From Gammaproteobacteria bacterium (lineage in GTDB: Bacteria; Pseudomonadota; Gammaproteobacteria; Xanthomonadales; Wenzhouxiangellaceae): a stretch of DNA of 64,000 nucleotides. The position numbers and the translations under genes are program-made. The DNA lies in NCBI GenBank assembly GCA_021772985.1, contig JAJFKX010000020.1, forward strand, positions 427,997 through 491,996, written 5' to 3'. Below are positions 44,087 to 51,227 of this stretch, one piece after another. Below the pieces are notes generated by a model. It did not search any database, was not told the origin of the DNA, and was given only the letters and a program-made list of their open reading frames with translations. Within the stretch, counting starts at the first letter, position 1. Each line of letters begins with the position of its first letter.

Positions 44087-44905
44087 ATGAGATTTCATAC
44101 CATAATATTGCTTTTAACCGGATTGCTGCTCGCAGATATTGTAACAGCACAAGACCTATCCCCTCGCAGACAGGGTACCCGCATCATTTCAGATCACAGG
44201 GCTGTGGAAAGAACCTTCTTTAACTCTGCCAAGTTTAATTTCGATAACATCATCCAAGGAGCCAATGGCATGGATACCAGTGGTGCCAATGCTGTGTTGG
44301 CATTTAACAAGCTGCAGGAACGTGCTGATGAAAGTTACGCAGATGGTGAATATCAACGAGCCTACGAAGAATATATGCAACTGGCGAAATTCAATGATAA
44401 ATACTCTCAATATATGGTGGGCGCAATGTATGCGAATGGCCAAGGTGTTGATCAGGATTTAGCCGAAGCTTTTGCCTGGTCGTATGTTTCTGCTGAAAAC
44501 AAACATAAAGAGTTCGTGAATGCGCATGTCAAGCTAAAACAACACATGAACCCAGCACAACAGCAACGTGGCCGTGATCTTGCTAAACAATACCGCGAAG
44601 ATTTCGGTACCTACGCATTGGCAAACAAAGCCCGCCGGATGGTCCGCAAAAGCAAACGAGGTTGTACCGGGTCGCGCCTGGGCAGTAGTTGTGACAGTGT
44701 CGCCAGTGCAAGCTTAAATTGTAATGCCAGCGGTCAAGGTGTATTGAGCAATGAGTGCCTGGCATTTGGTGCCATCGGGCTGCCCAGCATCGCCGGCATG
44801 CAACCAAACCATCTGCGCATGGTAGAAAAACAATTGAAAGAGTTAATGAATAACTATAACCCGGGCAAAGTTGAATTGGGTGAACTCGAAATTATAGAAG
44901 ATTAG
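44087..44905 (+). CDS. Paralogue A: secreted Sel1-like protein with VELGELEIIED tail
   Basis: A 272-residue protein starting at ATG 44087; the TTG at 44072 is not needed. Signal peptide TIILLLTGLLLADIVTAQ. A variable 40-residue N-terminal part is followed by a Sel1/TPR-like region (YQRAYEEYMQLAKFNDKYSQ..., MYANGQGVDQDLAEAFAWSYV), then a basic linker RRMVRKSKRGCTGSRLGSSCD, four conserved Cys, and a GLPSIAGMQPNHLR block. It ends in YNPGKVELGELEIIED. First of seven tandem copies; closest to D. Predicted periplasmic or exported; function unknown. A hairpin AACCTGCGG...CCGCAGGTT follows its stop. Confidence 0.85.
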   Translation: MRFHTIILLLTGLLLADIVTAQDLSPRRQGTRIISDHRAVERTFFNSAKFNFDNIIQGANGMDTSGANAVLAFNKLQERADESYADGEYQRAYEEYMQLAKFNDKYSQYMVGAMYANGQGVDQDLAEAFAWSYVSAENKHKEFVNAHVKLKQHMNPAQQQRGRDLAKQYREDFGTYALANKARRMVRKSKRGCTGSRLGSSCDSVASASLNCNASGQGVLSNECLAFGAIGLPSIAGMQPNHLRMVEKQLKELMNNYNPGKVELGELEIIED

Positions 44906-44915
44906 CTCGACACAC

Positions 44916-44943
44916 CAACCTGCGGTAGCTGTGCCGCAGGTTA
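44916..44943 (+). terminator. Hairpin after paralogue A
   Basis: The 9-bp stem AACCTGCGG / CCGCAGGTT with an 8-nt loop follows the stop codon. Paralogue B has the same stem with a different loop (near 45942-45969), showing that the 3' flank was duplicated together with the gene. T-tracts are weak. Confidence 0.6.
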
Positions 44944-44949
44944 ACTTGG

Positions 44950-45073
44950 GCACAGCACTTTTTTTCGCCCGTACAGATCGCTTAGAACGACGGCATACAT
45001 TGGTGCCAATGTTGATCAGGCGCTGGTTGCTATTACTCCGGAATCTGTGCCCAGCTGTGATTTATATGATATC
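44950..45073 (+). pseudogene. rsgA: Degenerate rsgA fragment
   Basis: Bases 44950-45073 align nearly without gaps to rsgA 43265-43389 (codons about 64-105). By eye roughly three quarters of positions are identical, for example ACAGCACTTTTTTTCGCCCG and the GATCAGGCGCTGGTTG stretch. The copy has seven T where rsgA has six (a frameshift) and in-frame stops. It has no start and lies between paralogues A and B, so it is a duplication remnant. Confidence 0.9.
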
Positions 45074-45094
45074 CAGCAAAGATTGAATTTGTAA

Positions 45095-45114
45095 TACGAA
45101 ATCATTAGTATTAC
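45095..45114 (+). promoter_or_regulatory. Operator-like element upstream of paralogue B
   Basis: TACGAAATCATTAGTATTAC lies 49 bp before the start. A possible -35 TTGTAA (45089-45094) abuts it and a -10-like TACTAT (45112-45117) overlaps its end. The same spacing is seen upstream of A. Confidence 0.65.
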
Positions 45115-45163
45115 TATTGAGTTTCAATAAAAATAATAGCTTATTGACTATCGAGATAAGACC

Positions 45164-45931
45164 ATGCAAAAAACCACCACACTACTCATCACACTTTTAC
45201 TCAGCTGCATCATTGTCGATGTTATGGCACAAGGGCACGATACAGCCAGCGAGCCCAAATTTAACTTTGGCAATGCCTTCCAGGGCGCAGGCGGGCTTGA
45301 TTCAGCCAATCTCAATGCTGTGTTGGCATTTGAAAAAGTACAGGAACGTGCAGATCAGCATTATAAAGCCAAGCGCTACAAGCAGGCCTTCAAGGACTAC
45401 CACGATCTGGCAAAATTCAATGATAAATACTCTCAATACCGGGTGGCATTTATGTATGCCACCGCCCGGGGAGTCGAAAAGAATATGCCGGCAGCCTACG
45501 CCTGGTCATACGTAGCTTCGGAAACCAGACAGAAAGGATTTGTGAATTATCACGTCAAGCTCCGTGAACAACTGGTTCCGACACAAATGGATCATGGTAA
45601 AGAGTTGGCCTCTGAATATCTGCGCGAATACGGGACATATTCAATAGCCAACCAGGCCCGTGGTTTACTGCGCAAAGGAAAACGAAACTGTACCGGCTCT
45701 CGTCTCGGCAGCAGTTGTGACAAAGTTTCCAGTGCAGGTTTTAATTGCGGTGCTACCAGTGAAGGCATTCCCGGTAAGGAATGTATGATTTTAGGTGCTA
45801 TCGGCCTTCCTGCAATAGCCGGATTGCAACCTGTAGATCTGCGCAAAGCCGAGAATCAATTGGAACAACTGATTGATATCTATAACCCAGGCAAGGTTGA
45901 GCTGGGTGAGCTGGAAATCATTGAAGATTAA
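45164..45931 (+). CDS. Paralogue B: secreted Sel1-like protein with VELGELEIIED tail
   Basis: A 255-residue protein with a signal peptide (TTLLITLLLSCIIVDVMAQ). It has the family layout: NAVLAFEKVQERADQHYKAKRYKQAF, LAKFNDKYSQYRVAFMYATARGV, AYAWSYVASETRQKGFVNYHV, then the four-Cys block starting CTGSRLGSSCDKV and the tail YNPGKVELGELEIIED. It is most similar to paralogue C. The degenerate rsgA fragment directly upstream indicates that B arose by duplication of a unit that included part of rsgA. Confidence 0.85.
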   Translation: MQKTTTLLITLLLSCIIVDVMAQGHDTASEPKFNFGNAFQGAGGLDSANLNAVLAFEKVQERADQHYKAKRYKQAFKDYHDLAKFNDKYSQYRVAFMYATARGVEKNMPAAYAWSYVASETRQKGFVNYHVKLREQLVPTQMDHGKELASEYLREYGTYSIANQARGLLRKGKRNCTGSRLGSSCDKVSSAGFNCGATSEGIPGKECMILGAIGLPAIAGLQPVDLRKAENQLEQLIDIYNPGKVELGELEIIED

Positions 45932-45941
45932 CGTGATACGC

Positions 45942-45969
45942 CAACCTGCGGCATTCATGCCGCAGGTTA
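45942..45969 (+). terminator. Hairpin after paralogue B
   Basis: The stem AACCTGCGG / CCGCAGGTT is identical to that after A, with loop CATTCATG. It is followed by AAATTA. It is a duplicated 3' flank and a weak terminator candidate. Confidence 0.6.
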
Positions 45970-46060
45970 AATTAAGCCAGGCTTGTTTAATTATTATTAT
46001 CAAAACCTTTAATTGACGGGTACTACATATAGATGCGACTAAAAAATGGTTGCATTAATA

Positions 46061-46080
46061 TACGAAATTGTTAGTATTAA
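46061..46080 (+). promoter_or_regulatory. Operator-like element upstream of paralogue C
   Basis: TACGAAATTGTTAGTATTAA lies 29 bp before the ATG at 46110. It is the third ungapped copy of the 20-bp element. Confidence 0.65.
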
Positions 46081-46109
46081 CTAATCCACCACTACAAGAG
46101 AAATGCTTT

Positions 46110-46862
46110 ATGTCTAAAGTATGTATGTTTTTATTACTCTGCAGTATTGCATCCACAAGCCTTGCACAAGGCTCAGGCGGCATTCCGCAACAGAACTTTG
46201 GTAATTCAATACTCGGCACCGCTGGTGCTGATGCCGGGACCATCAACGCCGTTTTGGCTTATCAGAAAATGCAGGAGGCGGCAGATGTTGAATACAAAGC
46301 CGAGCGTTATGAGCGGGCCTTTAAGTATTATCATGAGTTAGCCAAATTCAATGATAAATTCTCCCAGTATCGGGTTGGCTACATGTATGCGACAGGCCGT
46401 GGCGTAGCAAAAGACATGACAAAGGCATATGCCTGGACCTACGTGGCTTCTGAAACCCGCCAGAAAGGCTTTGTTAATTACCATGTCAAGATTCGTTCAG
46501 AATTATCCCCTGCCGAATTAGCTATTGGTAAAGAACTTGCGGGTGAATACTATGGAGAATACGGCACTTTCGCAGTTGCCAGCGACGCGCGAAAATTAAT
46601 CCGCAAACAAAAACGGCAATGCACCGGCTCCCGTGTCGGCAGCAGTTGTGACCGGGCTTCCAATGTAGGATTCAACTGTGGCCTTACCAGTCAGGGGGTC
46701 ATTGGTCGTGAATGCCTGACCTTAGGTGCGGTTGGACTGCCATCGGTTTCAGGTTTGCAACCGGCCGATTTACGCAACGCCGAAAAACAGCTTGATGTAT
46801 TAATCGATACTTATAACCCGGGTCGGGTTGAACTGGGCGAGTTGGAAATCATCGAGGATTAA
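46110..46862 (+). CDS. Paralogue C: secreted Sel1-like protein with VELGELEIIED tail
   Basis: A 250-residue protein from ATG 46110 (MSKVCMFLLL); the TTG 14 codons upstream lies inside the operator element and is rejected. A short signal peptide ends at SLAQ. The Sel1-like core, the basic linker ARKLIRKQKRQ, the CTGSRVGSSCD block and the C-terminal YNPGRVELGELEIIED match the family. It is close to B in the core (ASETRQKGFVNYHV is shared). A 9-bp hairpin CCGCAGCAG/CTGCTGCGG follows at 46877-46900. Confidence 0.85.
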   Translation: MSKVCMFLLLCSIASTSLAQGSGGIPQQNFGNSILGTAGADAGTINAVLAYQKMQEAADVEYKAERYERAFKYYHELAKFNDKFSQYRVGYMYATGRGVAKDMTKAYAWTYVASETRQKGFVNYHVKIRSELSPAELAIGKELAGEYYGEYGTFAVASDARKLIRKQKRQCTGSRVGSSCDRASNVGFNCGLTSQGVIGRECLTLGAVGLPSVSGLQPADLRNAEKQLDVLIDTYNPGRVELGELEIIED

Positions 46863-46876
46863 ACACTACCGTTAAT

Positions 46877-46900
46877 CCGCAGCAGCCGGTACTGCTGCGG
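46877..46900 (+). terminator. Hairpin after paralogue C
   Basis: The 9-bp stem CCGCAGCAG / CTGCTGCGG has a CCGGTA loop and is followed by ATTGTTC. Its sequence differs from the hairpins after A and B. Confidence 0.55.
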
Positions 46901-46965
46901 ATTGTTCATCGACCTAAGCTGGACAAGTACATCGTTGCCTGAGCATCACAGCAGCGTACTTGTTA

Positions 46966-46996
46966 TACGAATAAAATAGTACTAATCTATTAGTAC
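46966..46996 (+). promoter_or_regulatory. Operator-like element and palindrome upstream of paralogue D
   Basis: The fourth copy of the element, TACGAATAAAATAGTACTAA (46966-46985), continues into a perfect palindrome GTACTAAT-CT-ATTAGTAC (46979-46996). A possible -35 TTGTTA (46960-46965) abuts the left end. The palindrome makes a dimeric regulator site likely. Confidence 0.7.
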
Positions 46997-47017
46997 CTAT
47001 TTTCCAAGAAAATCTAC

Positions 47018-47827
47018 ATGAAACCAAGAACCATTACGCTGGTAATTTGTGCTTTGCTGGTTGTTGAAGTTGTGTCAGCACAGTCAACCGGTAACACCGG
47101 AAGACCGGGACGCCCAACCATTGCTGCGCAAAGAGCGTTTATCTTTGTTCCGCAATTCGACTTTAATAATAGTGTACAAGGTTCCAGCGGCCTGGATGTA
47201 AATGGCAGCAATGCCGTGTTTGCCTATAAAAAACTGCAGCAGCGTGCTGATGAAAACTATTCAGATGGCAACTACCAAAAAGCCTACGCAGACTATCTGC
47301 AACTAGCCGAGTTCAACGATAAGTATTCACAATACATGCTGGGACAGATGTATGCTCAAGGCCAGGGGGTAAACCAAGATATGGTAGAAGCTTATGCCTG
47401 GTCATATGTCTCAGCCGAGTCCAGGCAAAAAGAACTTGTGAATTCGCATGTCCGCTTGAGACAACAATTGACCCCTGAACAGCTCCAGCGTGGCCAGCGG
47501 CAGGCTGAAAAATATCACAAAGACCATGGCACCTACGCGTTGGCCAATAAAGCCCGGCGTTTAGTCCGCAAAGGGAAACGTAATTGCACCGGCTCACGGC
47601 TGGGCGGCAGTTGTGACCGGGTGGCAGCTTCCAGCTTTAATTGTAATAGCAATGGACAAGGCATACCGAGTAAAGAGTGTTTAATATTTGGGTCCATCGG
47701 ATTGCCTGCCATAGCCGGGCTGCAACCCAGTGATTTACGGGTAGTGGAAAACCACCTGAAAGATTTGATCAAAAACTATAACCCGGGCCGGGTTGAGCTG
47801 GGGGAGTTGGAAATCATTGAAGACTGA
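47018..47827 (+). CDS. Paralogue D: secreted Sel1-like protein with VELGELEIIED tail
   Basis: A 269-residue protein. Signal peptide TITLVICALLVVEVVSAQ, then a Gly/Arg-rich variable segment, the Sel1-like core (MLGQMYAQGQGVNQDMVEAYAWSYVSAES), the four-Cys block (CTGSRLGGSCDRV) and the tail YNPGRVELGELEIIED. It resembles paralogue A most. An 8-bp stem CCGGTATA/TATACCGG with an 18-nt loop lies downstream at 47890-47923. Confidence 0.85.
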   Translation: MKPRTITLVICALLVVEVVSAQSTGNTGRPGRPTIAAQRAFIFVPQFDFNNSVQGSSGLDVNGSNAVFAYKKLQQRADENYSDGNYQKAYADYLQLAEFNDKYSQYMLGQMYAQGQGVNQDMVEAYAWSYVSAESRQKELVNSHVRLRQQLTPEQLQRGQRQAEKYHKDHGTYALANKARRLVRKGKRNCTGSRLGGSCDRVAASSFNCNSNGQGIPSKECLIFGSIGLPAIAGLQPSDLRVVENHLKDLIKNYNPGRVELGELEIIED

Positions 47828-47889
47828 TGCCACCTGTGCAAAGCCTGTTACATGCCATACGATAAGCTGCTTTTACTTGCGGTCAGCTT

Positions 47890-47923
47890 CCGGTATAAAG
47901 GTGTTTAAAGGCTTATATACCGG
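47890..47923 (+). repeat. Inverted repeat after paralogue D
   Basis: CCGGTATA (47890-47897) and TATACCGG (47916-47923) are perfect inverted repeats with an 18-nt loop, about 60 bp after the stop of D. There is no T-tract. Confidence 0.4.
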
Positions 47924-48020
47924 CTGGCAAGGTGATTTATAATGCTCTGGCGTAAAGATTTAGAGTGGAAGGGTCCAGAAGTAATCGAAGCCAATGCTTA
48001 GCCGTTACAGGAGTTATCGT

Positions 48021-48740
48021 ATGGGTAAAGCTCATTTCGCCACAAACATTGCAGTTGGGCTGGTTCTGGTATTGTTTTTTGGCTATAGCCAGGCGCAGGT
48101 TACCGGCATTTCAGGCAGCATGAATGCTGTCCAGGCACTGCAACGGTTTCAACACAATGCAGATCAGTTTTTTGATGACCAGCGTTATGTTTTGGCGCAA
48201 CGCGACTATTTAAAGCTCAGCAAACTTAGTGATAAATATTCACAATACCGCTTGGCTTATATGTTTTATCACGGCTTGGGAATGCCGCGTGATTTAATTG
48301 AAGCCTATGCCTGGTCTTATGTTTCTGCAGAAAGTAACAGGGCTGATTTTGTGGCCTTTCATAAGCAGGTTAAATCTCAGCTGGATGAAGCGCTATTAGA
48401 TGCGGCACGAGAACGCGCAGCAGAGTATCTGGCGGAAGCCGGGTTATATCGGGCAGCCATTAATGCCCGCAAATTGATTACCCGTGAAAAAAGATCTTGC
48501 ACCGGATCACGGCTTGGCTCCAGCTGTGACCGTGTTGCTGTAACCAGTGCTACCTGCAATGCCAATATTGGTTCAACGCCCAGTAAGCGTTGTCTGGTCA
48601 TGGGCTCATTGGGGTTGCCTGGCGTTGCCGGCTTATTGCCATTGCAATTACGCTCTGTTGAACGGGCACTGGACCAATTTATCGCAGAGTATGACCCTGG
48701 TCGGGTCGAACTGGGAGAACTGGAAATTATTGAAGATTGA
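48021..48740 (+). CDS. Paralogue E: secreted Sel1-like protein with VELGELEIIED tail
   Basis: A 239-residue protein from ATG 48021 with ACAGGAG 7 nt upstream; the ATG at 47994 is not needed. Signal peptide NIAVGLVLVLFFGYSQAQ. It lacks the Gly-rich N-terminal segment of A-D. The core is divergent (HNADQFFDDQRYVLAQRDYLKLSKLSDKYSQYRLAYMFYHGLGMPRDLIEAYAWSYV), yet the Cys block (CTGSRLGSSCDRV) and the tail YDPGRVELGELEIIED are kept. No TACGAA element was found upstream. Closest to F. A 9-bp hairpin ACCCGTGAC/GTCACGGGT follows. Confidence 0.83.
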   Translation: MGKAHFATNIAVGLVLVLFFGYSQAQVTGISGSMNAVQALQRFQHNADQFFDDQRYVLAQRDYLKLSKLSDKYSQYRLAYMFYHGLGMPRDLIEAYAWSYVSAESNRADFVAFHKQVKSQLDEALLDAARERAAEYLAEAGLYRAAINARKLITREKRSCTGSRLGSSCDRVAVTSATCNANIGSTPSKRCLVMGSLGLPGVAGLLPLQLRSVERALDQFIAEYDPGRVELGELEIIED

Positions 48741-48754
48741 AAAAATAACTTGCA

Positions 48755-48781
48755 ACCCGTGACAATTTTTATGTCACGGGT
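48755..48781 (+). terminator. Hairpin after paralogue E
   Basis: A perfect 9-bp stem ACCCGTGAC / GTCACGGGT with an A/T-rich 9-nt loop lies 14 bp after the stop. There is no clear T-tract after it. Confidence 0.6.
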
Positions 48782-48931
48782 CAGCATACCTTCAAACCGT
48801 TTGGCTTAACTTTGTCCAAACGCACCATTTTTAATCAGCAACAAGGTAATTCAGCTGTAGTGACTGCTGCGGTAAGAACTGCTTGATACAAGCCTGATAT
48901 AGTGAGCTGGCCAGTTACCAGGAGTCCAATC

Positions 48932-49654
48932 ATGAACATAAAGTGCATGACTATCAGCTCAATACTATTATTCATATCCATAAGCAGTGATGCGCAGGAG
49001 ATACATAACATTACCGAGAGAACAACTGGCACCAGCATCTTCAATGAGCAAATACATGCCATAGAAGCGCTGGAAATATTACAGCACCGCGCCGATCATT
49101 TTTTTGAAAAGGAACAATATGATCTTGCCCTTAGGGATTACTCAATGCTGGCCAGGGTCAGTGATAAGTATTCACAATACTATCTTGCATATATGCACTT
49201 TCATGGCTTGGGGATGCCTGAAAACCTGATCGAAGCGTATGCCTGGTCATATGTTGCCGCCGAAACAGGTATACCGGATTATGTCGGCTTTCATCAGGCA
49301 GTTCATGTACAACTGAATGAGCAACAATTGATTGTCGCCTGGAAGAAGGCCAATGAATATCAAAACGACGTTGGCATTTACAAAACAGCTATCCGGGCTC
49401 GCAAGCTGATTGCCAGAAAAAAGCAACAGTGCACAGGCTCGCGGGTCGGCGCCACCTGTAATAGGATTGGTCGCAGCATCAATACCTGCAATGCCAATAT
49501 GTCTAAAACCCCCAGCCAAGAATGTTTAATCATCGGGGCGATAGATCTACTGGGAATTGCGGGAACACAACGGTTTCACCTACGCAATGTGGAATTTGCA
49601 CTAGATCATTTTATTGATGAAAATAACCCGATCCGAGTTGAATTGGGTAAATAA
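48932..49654 (+). CDS. Paralogue F: divergent member, tail truncated
   Basis: A 240-residue protein from ATG 48932 with CCAGGAG upstream. A signal peptide-like start (NIKCMTISSILLFISISSDAQ) precedes a core close to E (HRADHFFEKEQYDLALRDYSMLARVSDKYSQYYLAYMHFHGLGMPENLIEAYAWSYV). The Cys block is present (CTGSRVGATCNRI). The C-terminus ends NPIRVELGK, because the codons after VELG read AAA TAA; the LEIIED part is missing. GLPGIAG is changed to DLLGIAG. It may be a decaying copy, or a member released from tail-dependent function. Confidence 0.78.
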   Translation: MNIKCMTISSILLFISISSDAQEIHNITERTTGTSIFNEQIHAIEALEILQHRADHFFEKEQYDLALRDYSMLARVSDKYSQYYLAYMHFHGLGMPENLIEAYAWSYVAAETGIPDYVGFHQAVHVQLNEQQLIVAWKKANEYQNDVGIYKTAIRARKLIARKKQQCTGSRVGATCNRIGRSINTCNANMSKTPSQECLIIGAIDLLGIAGTQRFHLRNVEFALDHFIDENNPIRVELGK

Positions 49655-50077
49655 GCGTTTAAACGGTCTCAGTTGAAACAAATACGGGCTATTTATTGAA
49701 TTTGAACAATGCAAGCCAAATTTGGCCGTTTCCGATTGTTATTCCAGCAAAAGCAACGCAATTTCAGATTAAGTTTTCAGCATAATGGACAATCAGTCAC
49801 ATACCATCTTTTTTACGTTAATTTCCTAAGTCATTTAGTCTGCCGACATTAATTATGGCATTGCATTGATTGTGTAAGCTGATGTACACTATACTTAGTA
49901 CTAAATGATTAGTACTTTGGTGCACAAAAAATACTTACCCAATTAAAACAAGTGCATTATCAGATTAAGCAACTAGAACAATGGTGCAGTAAACAATAAA
50001 AACTGAGCAACAATAAAACTATACGGGGAAGAAAATGAGGCGATCAAATTTAAGGATAAATCTGTGAGGAACTCATC
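49655..50077. promoter_or_regulatory. Promoter region of paralogue G with GTACTAA-N4-TTAGTAC palindrome
   Basis: This 423-bp spacer contains TTAGTACTAA (49895-49904) within GTACTAA-ATGA-TTAGTAC (49898-49915), the same arms as the palindrome upstream of D (GTACTAA-TCTA-TTAGTAC). It lies about 160 bp before the start of G. Directly after it a 25-codon open stretch (QKILTQLKQVHYQIKQLEQW) without a usable start reads like a coiled coil; I cannot tell whether it is a gene remnant. G itself has a GAGGA ribosome-binding site. Confidence 0.55.
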
Positions 50078-50827
50078 ATGCAACGACTTATAACTCTAAT
50101 ATTTCTACTTTTATTACCCATTTATGCCTTTGCCCAGGGATCAGCAACCGGTTCTGGGGCCCCTTCAGGAATCGGTAGCGGCAACCCGCTTGAAATCCAA
50201 TCAAGTGCTGCGCCCAATGCTGTCAGCGCTTTTCGAGTCATGCAACAGAGCGCTGATGGTTTATTTGCAGCCAAGGATTACCTCAAAGCATTAAACATTT
50301 ATAAAAAACTGGCAATGCATGGAGATAAGTTTTCTCAATTTCGTGTTGCTATGGCCTATGAATTGGGACTTGGTGTTCCCAAAGACCTGGTTGAAGCTTA
50401 TGCCTGGTCGTATTTGGCAGCAGAAAACCAACGCAGAAAACTGGTTGAATACCATATATCAGTACGGCAACAGCTAACTGCACAACAACTGGACAATGCC
50501 AAGCCCCTTTCCAGGCAATACATTGCTGGTTTTGGCAACTATGCAGTCGCGGTTGAAGCACGCAAGGTGATCAGATCCAACCAAAAACAATGCACTGGAT
50601 CAAGGACCGGCGGCAGCTGCAGCCATATTGGGGTGTTTACCGCCAGTTGTAATCAAAGCGGTGATCCCAGTGGCCAATGCCTTACTATTGGTTCTGTAGG
50701 CTTAGCTGGTGTTGCCGGCGCCCAAAGTTTGGATGTTCGCAATGTACTTGCCAATTTGGAGCAAACCATCATTGATTTTAACCCCGGTTCAGTCGAACTG
50801 GGTGAATTGGAAATTATTGAAGATTGA
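50078..50827 (+). CDS. Paralogue G: secreted Sel1-like protein with VELGELEIIED tail
   Basis: A 249-residue protein. Signal peptide LITLIFLLLLPIYAFAQ, a Gly/Ser-rich segment (GSATGSGAPSGIGSG), the divergent Sel1-like core (RVMQQSADGLFAAKDYLKALNIYKKLAMHGDKFSQ), the Cys block with CTGSRTGGSCSHI and a final NPGSVELGELEIIED. Its body is among the most divergent of the set while the last 11 residues are unchanged. A hairpin AATCCGGCA/TGCCGGATT follows at 50842. Confidence 0.83.
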   Translation: MQRLITLIFLLLLPIYAFAQGSATGSGAPSGIGSGNPLEIQSSAAPNAVSAFRVMQQSADGLFAAKDYLKALNIYKKLAMHGDKFSQFRVAMAYELGLGVPKDLVEAYAWSYLAAENQRRKLVEYHISVRQQLTAQQLDNAKPLSRQYIAGFGNYAVAVEARKVIRSNQKQCTGSRTGGSCSHIGVFTASCNQSGDPSGQCLTIGSVGLAGVAGAQSLDVRNVLANLEQTIIDFNPGSVELGELEIIED

Positions 50828-50841
50828 ATAACCGCAGTAAT

Positions 50842-50870
50842 AATCCGGCAGCCACCGTAGTTGCCGGATT
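50842..50870 (+). terminator. Hairpin after paralogue G
   Basis: A perfect 9-bp stem AATCCGGCA / TGCCGGATT with an 11-nt loop is followed by TCAAC. It is the fifth hairpin located shortly after the stop codon of a family member. Confidence 0.6.
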
Positions 50871-51227
50871 TCAACATGTCTTTAAATCAGAAGCTGGCAA
50901 ATCCCCTGTCAGTAACTAAACAGCCCTATTCGTTCGATTGCAGCTCAGAATAAACCTCAGTTGATATTAAAACTAAGACTTTCATTCGCCAAATCTGACA
51001 GGTGCCGTGATTGTTGATTAAACACTGGTTGAAATCATCCTGCTAACTCAAGGTCTTTTGTATTAGATCTTAAATGGAAAAAGCACCCTGCTTCTTGACC
51101 GATACAGGCCAGCTATTTATGATCAAAACATATTCCATACTGATGCGTATGGTCAATTCTATTCAGAACAGCGTTAGACTGGCATACTAGCTATTGTTTA
51201 GCGCATACCTGGCACCTGGAGTTTGAT
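50871..51227. other. Intergenic region without recognised features
   Basis: About 357 bp separate the hairpin after paralogue G from fadE. I saw no gene, no clear promoter and no repeat here beyond the GGAG ribosome-binding site of fadE. Confidence 0.5.

Noticed and set aside
49916..50000. Coiled-coil-like frame QKILTQLKQVHYQIKQLEQW downstream of the palindrome
   Set aside because: A stop lies directly before it, it has no start codon and it is only about 25 codons long; chance or remnant cannot be separated.
43700..51000. CRISPR array or phage tail-like repeats as an explanation of the repeated region
   Set aside because: Repeats are whole protein genes with diverged sequence; no short direct repeats with spacers and no phage genes are present.
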